DNA of 6,355 bases from an uncultured Eisenbergiella sp. GTDB taxonomy: Bacteria; Bacillota; Clostridia; Lachnospirales; Lachnospiraceae. Location: NCBI GenBank assembly GCA_948960675.1, contig CARDPF010000186.1, positions 1 through 6,355 of the forward strand. Reading direction: 5' to 3'. A program made the translations under genes and the position numbers. How positions within the stretch are numbered: the stretch's first letter is position 1; each line of letters begins with the position of its first letter. Below the pieces are notes generated by a model that worked only from the letters and a program-made list of their open reading frames with translations, made no database searches and was not told the DNA's origin. Below, in pieces: positions 5,191 through 6,355 of the stretch.

Positions 5191-6355
5191 TCAAAAATTA
5201 AAATACAGAAAGGTGCTTACCCCCGACAGCGACAGCACACACCACAAAAGCAGGACCGCCGTCCCCGCCATGCTTCTTTTGTTTGCCCGAAACCGCTCCG
5301 CCATTTCCGATGCATTCCCATGGAAAAAAATCAGATACAACGCCGCCGCCAAAAACAGGATGCACAAATACAACTCGCTGTAAGGCAGCCCGGCCAGCCC
5401 AAGCACCTTCATCACATACCAAAACTCATCCAGACAAAACGCATCCAAAATACCGGCACAGGGCAGGCCTGCGCCTTTCGACGCCATTCTCCCAAACAGG
5501 CCCAGCGCGCTGCGCAGATCGGGCGCCCTAAAAAAGACCCATGCCGCGTTGGCAAACAGCCAGGTAACCGTTACCCGGCACCACCGGGGCAGCATGGGCT
5601 TTTTTTCCCCCCGCATGCGCACCAGGCAGTAAGCAATCCCGTGCAAAAGTCCCCAGACCACAAAATTCCAGCCCGCCCCGTGCCAGATTCCGCTGACCAA
5701 AAACACGAAAAGCAGATTGGCATACATCCGCCCCTTTCCCTTGCGGTTGCCGCCCAGCGGGATATACACATTCCGCATCAAAAACCGGTTCAGCGTAATA
5801 TGCCACCGTTTCCAAAATTCCACAATATCGGCAGCCCGGTACGGGGAAGTAAAGTTCACCGGAATGGCAATCCCCATCATCTGTCCCAGCCCCCTGGCCA
5901 TATCGCAATAACCGGAAAAATCAAAGTATAGCTGTATCGTATAAAAAAACATCACCAAAACCGCATCCATGCTGCCCAGCGACGCAAGGTTTTTGTACCC
6001 GTAATCCACCGCCGCCCCAAACGTATCCGCAAGCAATACTTTTTTGGAAAGCCCCAGCACGAAGAGATACAGTCCCCGGGTAAACTGCTCAAAGCAAAAC
6101 CTGCGGTGCCCGATTTTCTGAAACTGGGGCATCATTTCCCCATAGTTCACGATCGGCCCCGCCACCAGCTGCGGAAAAAAAGAAACAAACAGCGCATAGT
6201 CCGTCAGGCTGCATGCATCCGCCTCCCCCCGGTAAACATCTGCCAGATAGCCGATCTGCTGAAAAGTAAAAAAGCTGATGCCAAGGGGCAGCAAAATATG
6301 CCGCAGCGCAAAACCCGTCCCCAAAAGGGCGTTACAATTGGACACGAAAAAATCA
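5191..6355 (-). CDS. MBOAT-family O-acyltransferase (AlgI/DltB type), 5' end beyond right edge
   Basis: The last 387 residues and the TGA stop are visible; the frame is open to the right edge (DFFVSNCNALLGT...), so roughly the first 80-120 residues are missing compared with usual AlgI-type lengths. Family signatures in order are LLPLGISFFTFQQIGYLADV (positions 20-39 of the visible part), FFPQLVAGPI, QLYFDFSGYCDMA, FWKRWHITLNRFL with His185, RNVYIPLGGNRKGKG, and SGIWHGAGWNFVVWG with His225. His225 matches the catalytic His of AlgI and His185 the second conserved His. The enzyme is polytopic and brings an activated acyl group across the membrane for transfer to a glycan by its SGNH partner, encoded 14 bases downstream. 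The acyl donor and the polymer cannot be read from the sequence. An in-frame GTG at 6345 is internal and not the start, since residues before it also match the family. Confidence 0.93.
   Translation of the reverse strand, partial: DFFVSNCNALLGTGFALRHILLPLGISFFTFQQIGYLADVYRGEADACSLTDYALFVSFFPQLVAGPIVNYGEMMPQFQKIGHRRFCFEQFTRGLYLFVLGLSKKVLLADTFGAAVDYGYKNLASLGSMDAVLVMFFYTIQLYFDFSGYCDMARGLGQMMGIAIPVNFTSPYRAADIVEFWKRWHITLNRFLMRNVYIPLGGNRKGKGRMYANLLFVFLVSGIWHGAGWNFVVWGLLHGIAYCLVRMRGEKKPMLPRWCRVTVTWLFANAAWVFFRAPDLRSALGLFGRMASKGAGLPCAGILDAFCLDEFWYVMKVLGLAGLPYSELYLCILFLAAALYLIFFHGNASEMAERFRANKRSMAGTAVLLLWCVLSLSGVSTFLYFNF

Noticed and set aside
5177..5194. TTG start at 5194 for the DltD-like gene
   Set aside because: It would overlap the MBOAT stop and has no Shine-Dalgarno before it, while GAGGG precedes the ATG at 5176.
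5107..5931. 274-codon plus-strand frame opposite the MBOAT gene
   Set aside because: It is antisense to unmistakable MBOAT motifs; its Pro/Gln/His/Lys-rich product is typical of the complement of a hydrophobic membrane protein gene.
6343..6345. GTG at 6345 as the true MBOAT start
   Set aside because: Codons before it (Asp-Phe-Phe) are in frame and fit the family, and a start here would remove the N-terminal helices of a normal MBOAT protein.

Overview
The window looks like part of a cell-envelope glycan locus from a Gram-positive clostridium, most likely Lachnospiraceae. This placement is inferred from the protein types (a DUF6077-type membrane protein with a companion protein, a GDSL-like protein with an altered nucleophile motif, and an AlgI/DltB-type O-acyltransferase), from AGGAGG-like ribosome binding sites and from the moderate GC content. 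No rRNA, tRNA, CRISPR array, transposase or phage gene was seen.

Layout. Positions 1-647 (minus strand) hold two small four-helix transporter genes of the EamA/SMR type that overlap by 4 bp (ATGA); the second runs off the left edge. Positions 648-978 are a divergent regulatory region with an AT-rich core, candidate promoters in both directions and a helically phased direct repeat. Positions 979-2040 (plus strand) encode a membrane-anchored SGNH/GDSL-fold protein whose catalytic Ser and block III Asn appear to be replaced. Positions 2041-2128 are a short convergent gap with a candidate terminator. Positions 2129-6355 (minus strand) are one tight operon, read from right to left: an MBOAT O-acyltransferase (5' end beyond the window), a DltD-like SGNH protein with an intact Ser/Asp-His set, a DUF6077 polytopic membrane protein, and a membrane protein with an extracytoplasmic C-terminal domain.

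How they may work together. MBOAT plus a membrane-anchored SGNH partner is the standard pairing for extracytoplasmic O-acylation of glycans: MBOAT moves the acyl group across the membrane and the SGNH protein places it on the polymer. The DUF6077/companion pair together resembles a GT-C glycosyltransferase divided between two genes (many helices, an acidic DGDD motif in an early outer loop, then a soluble outer domain). The small transporter pair resembles ArnE/ArnF-type lipid-linked sugar flippases. The unified model, a surface glycan that is flipped, glycosylated and O-acylated, is inference. The co-directional operon and the MBOAT/SGNH pairing are what the sequence supports most firmly.
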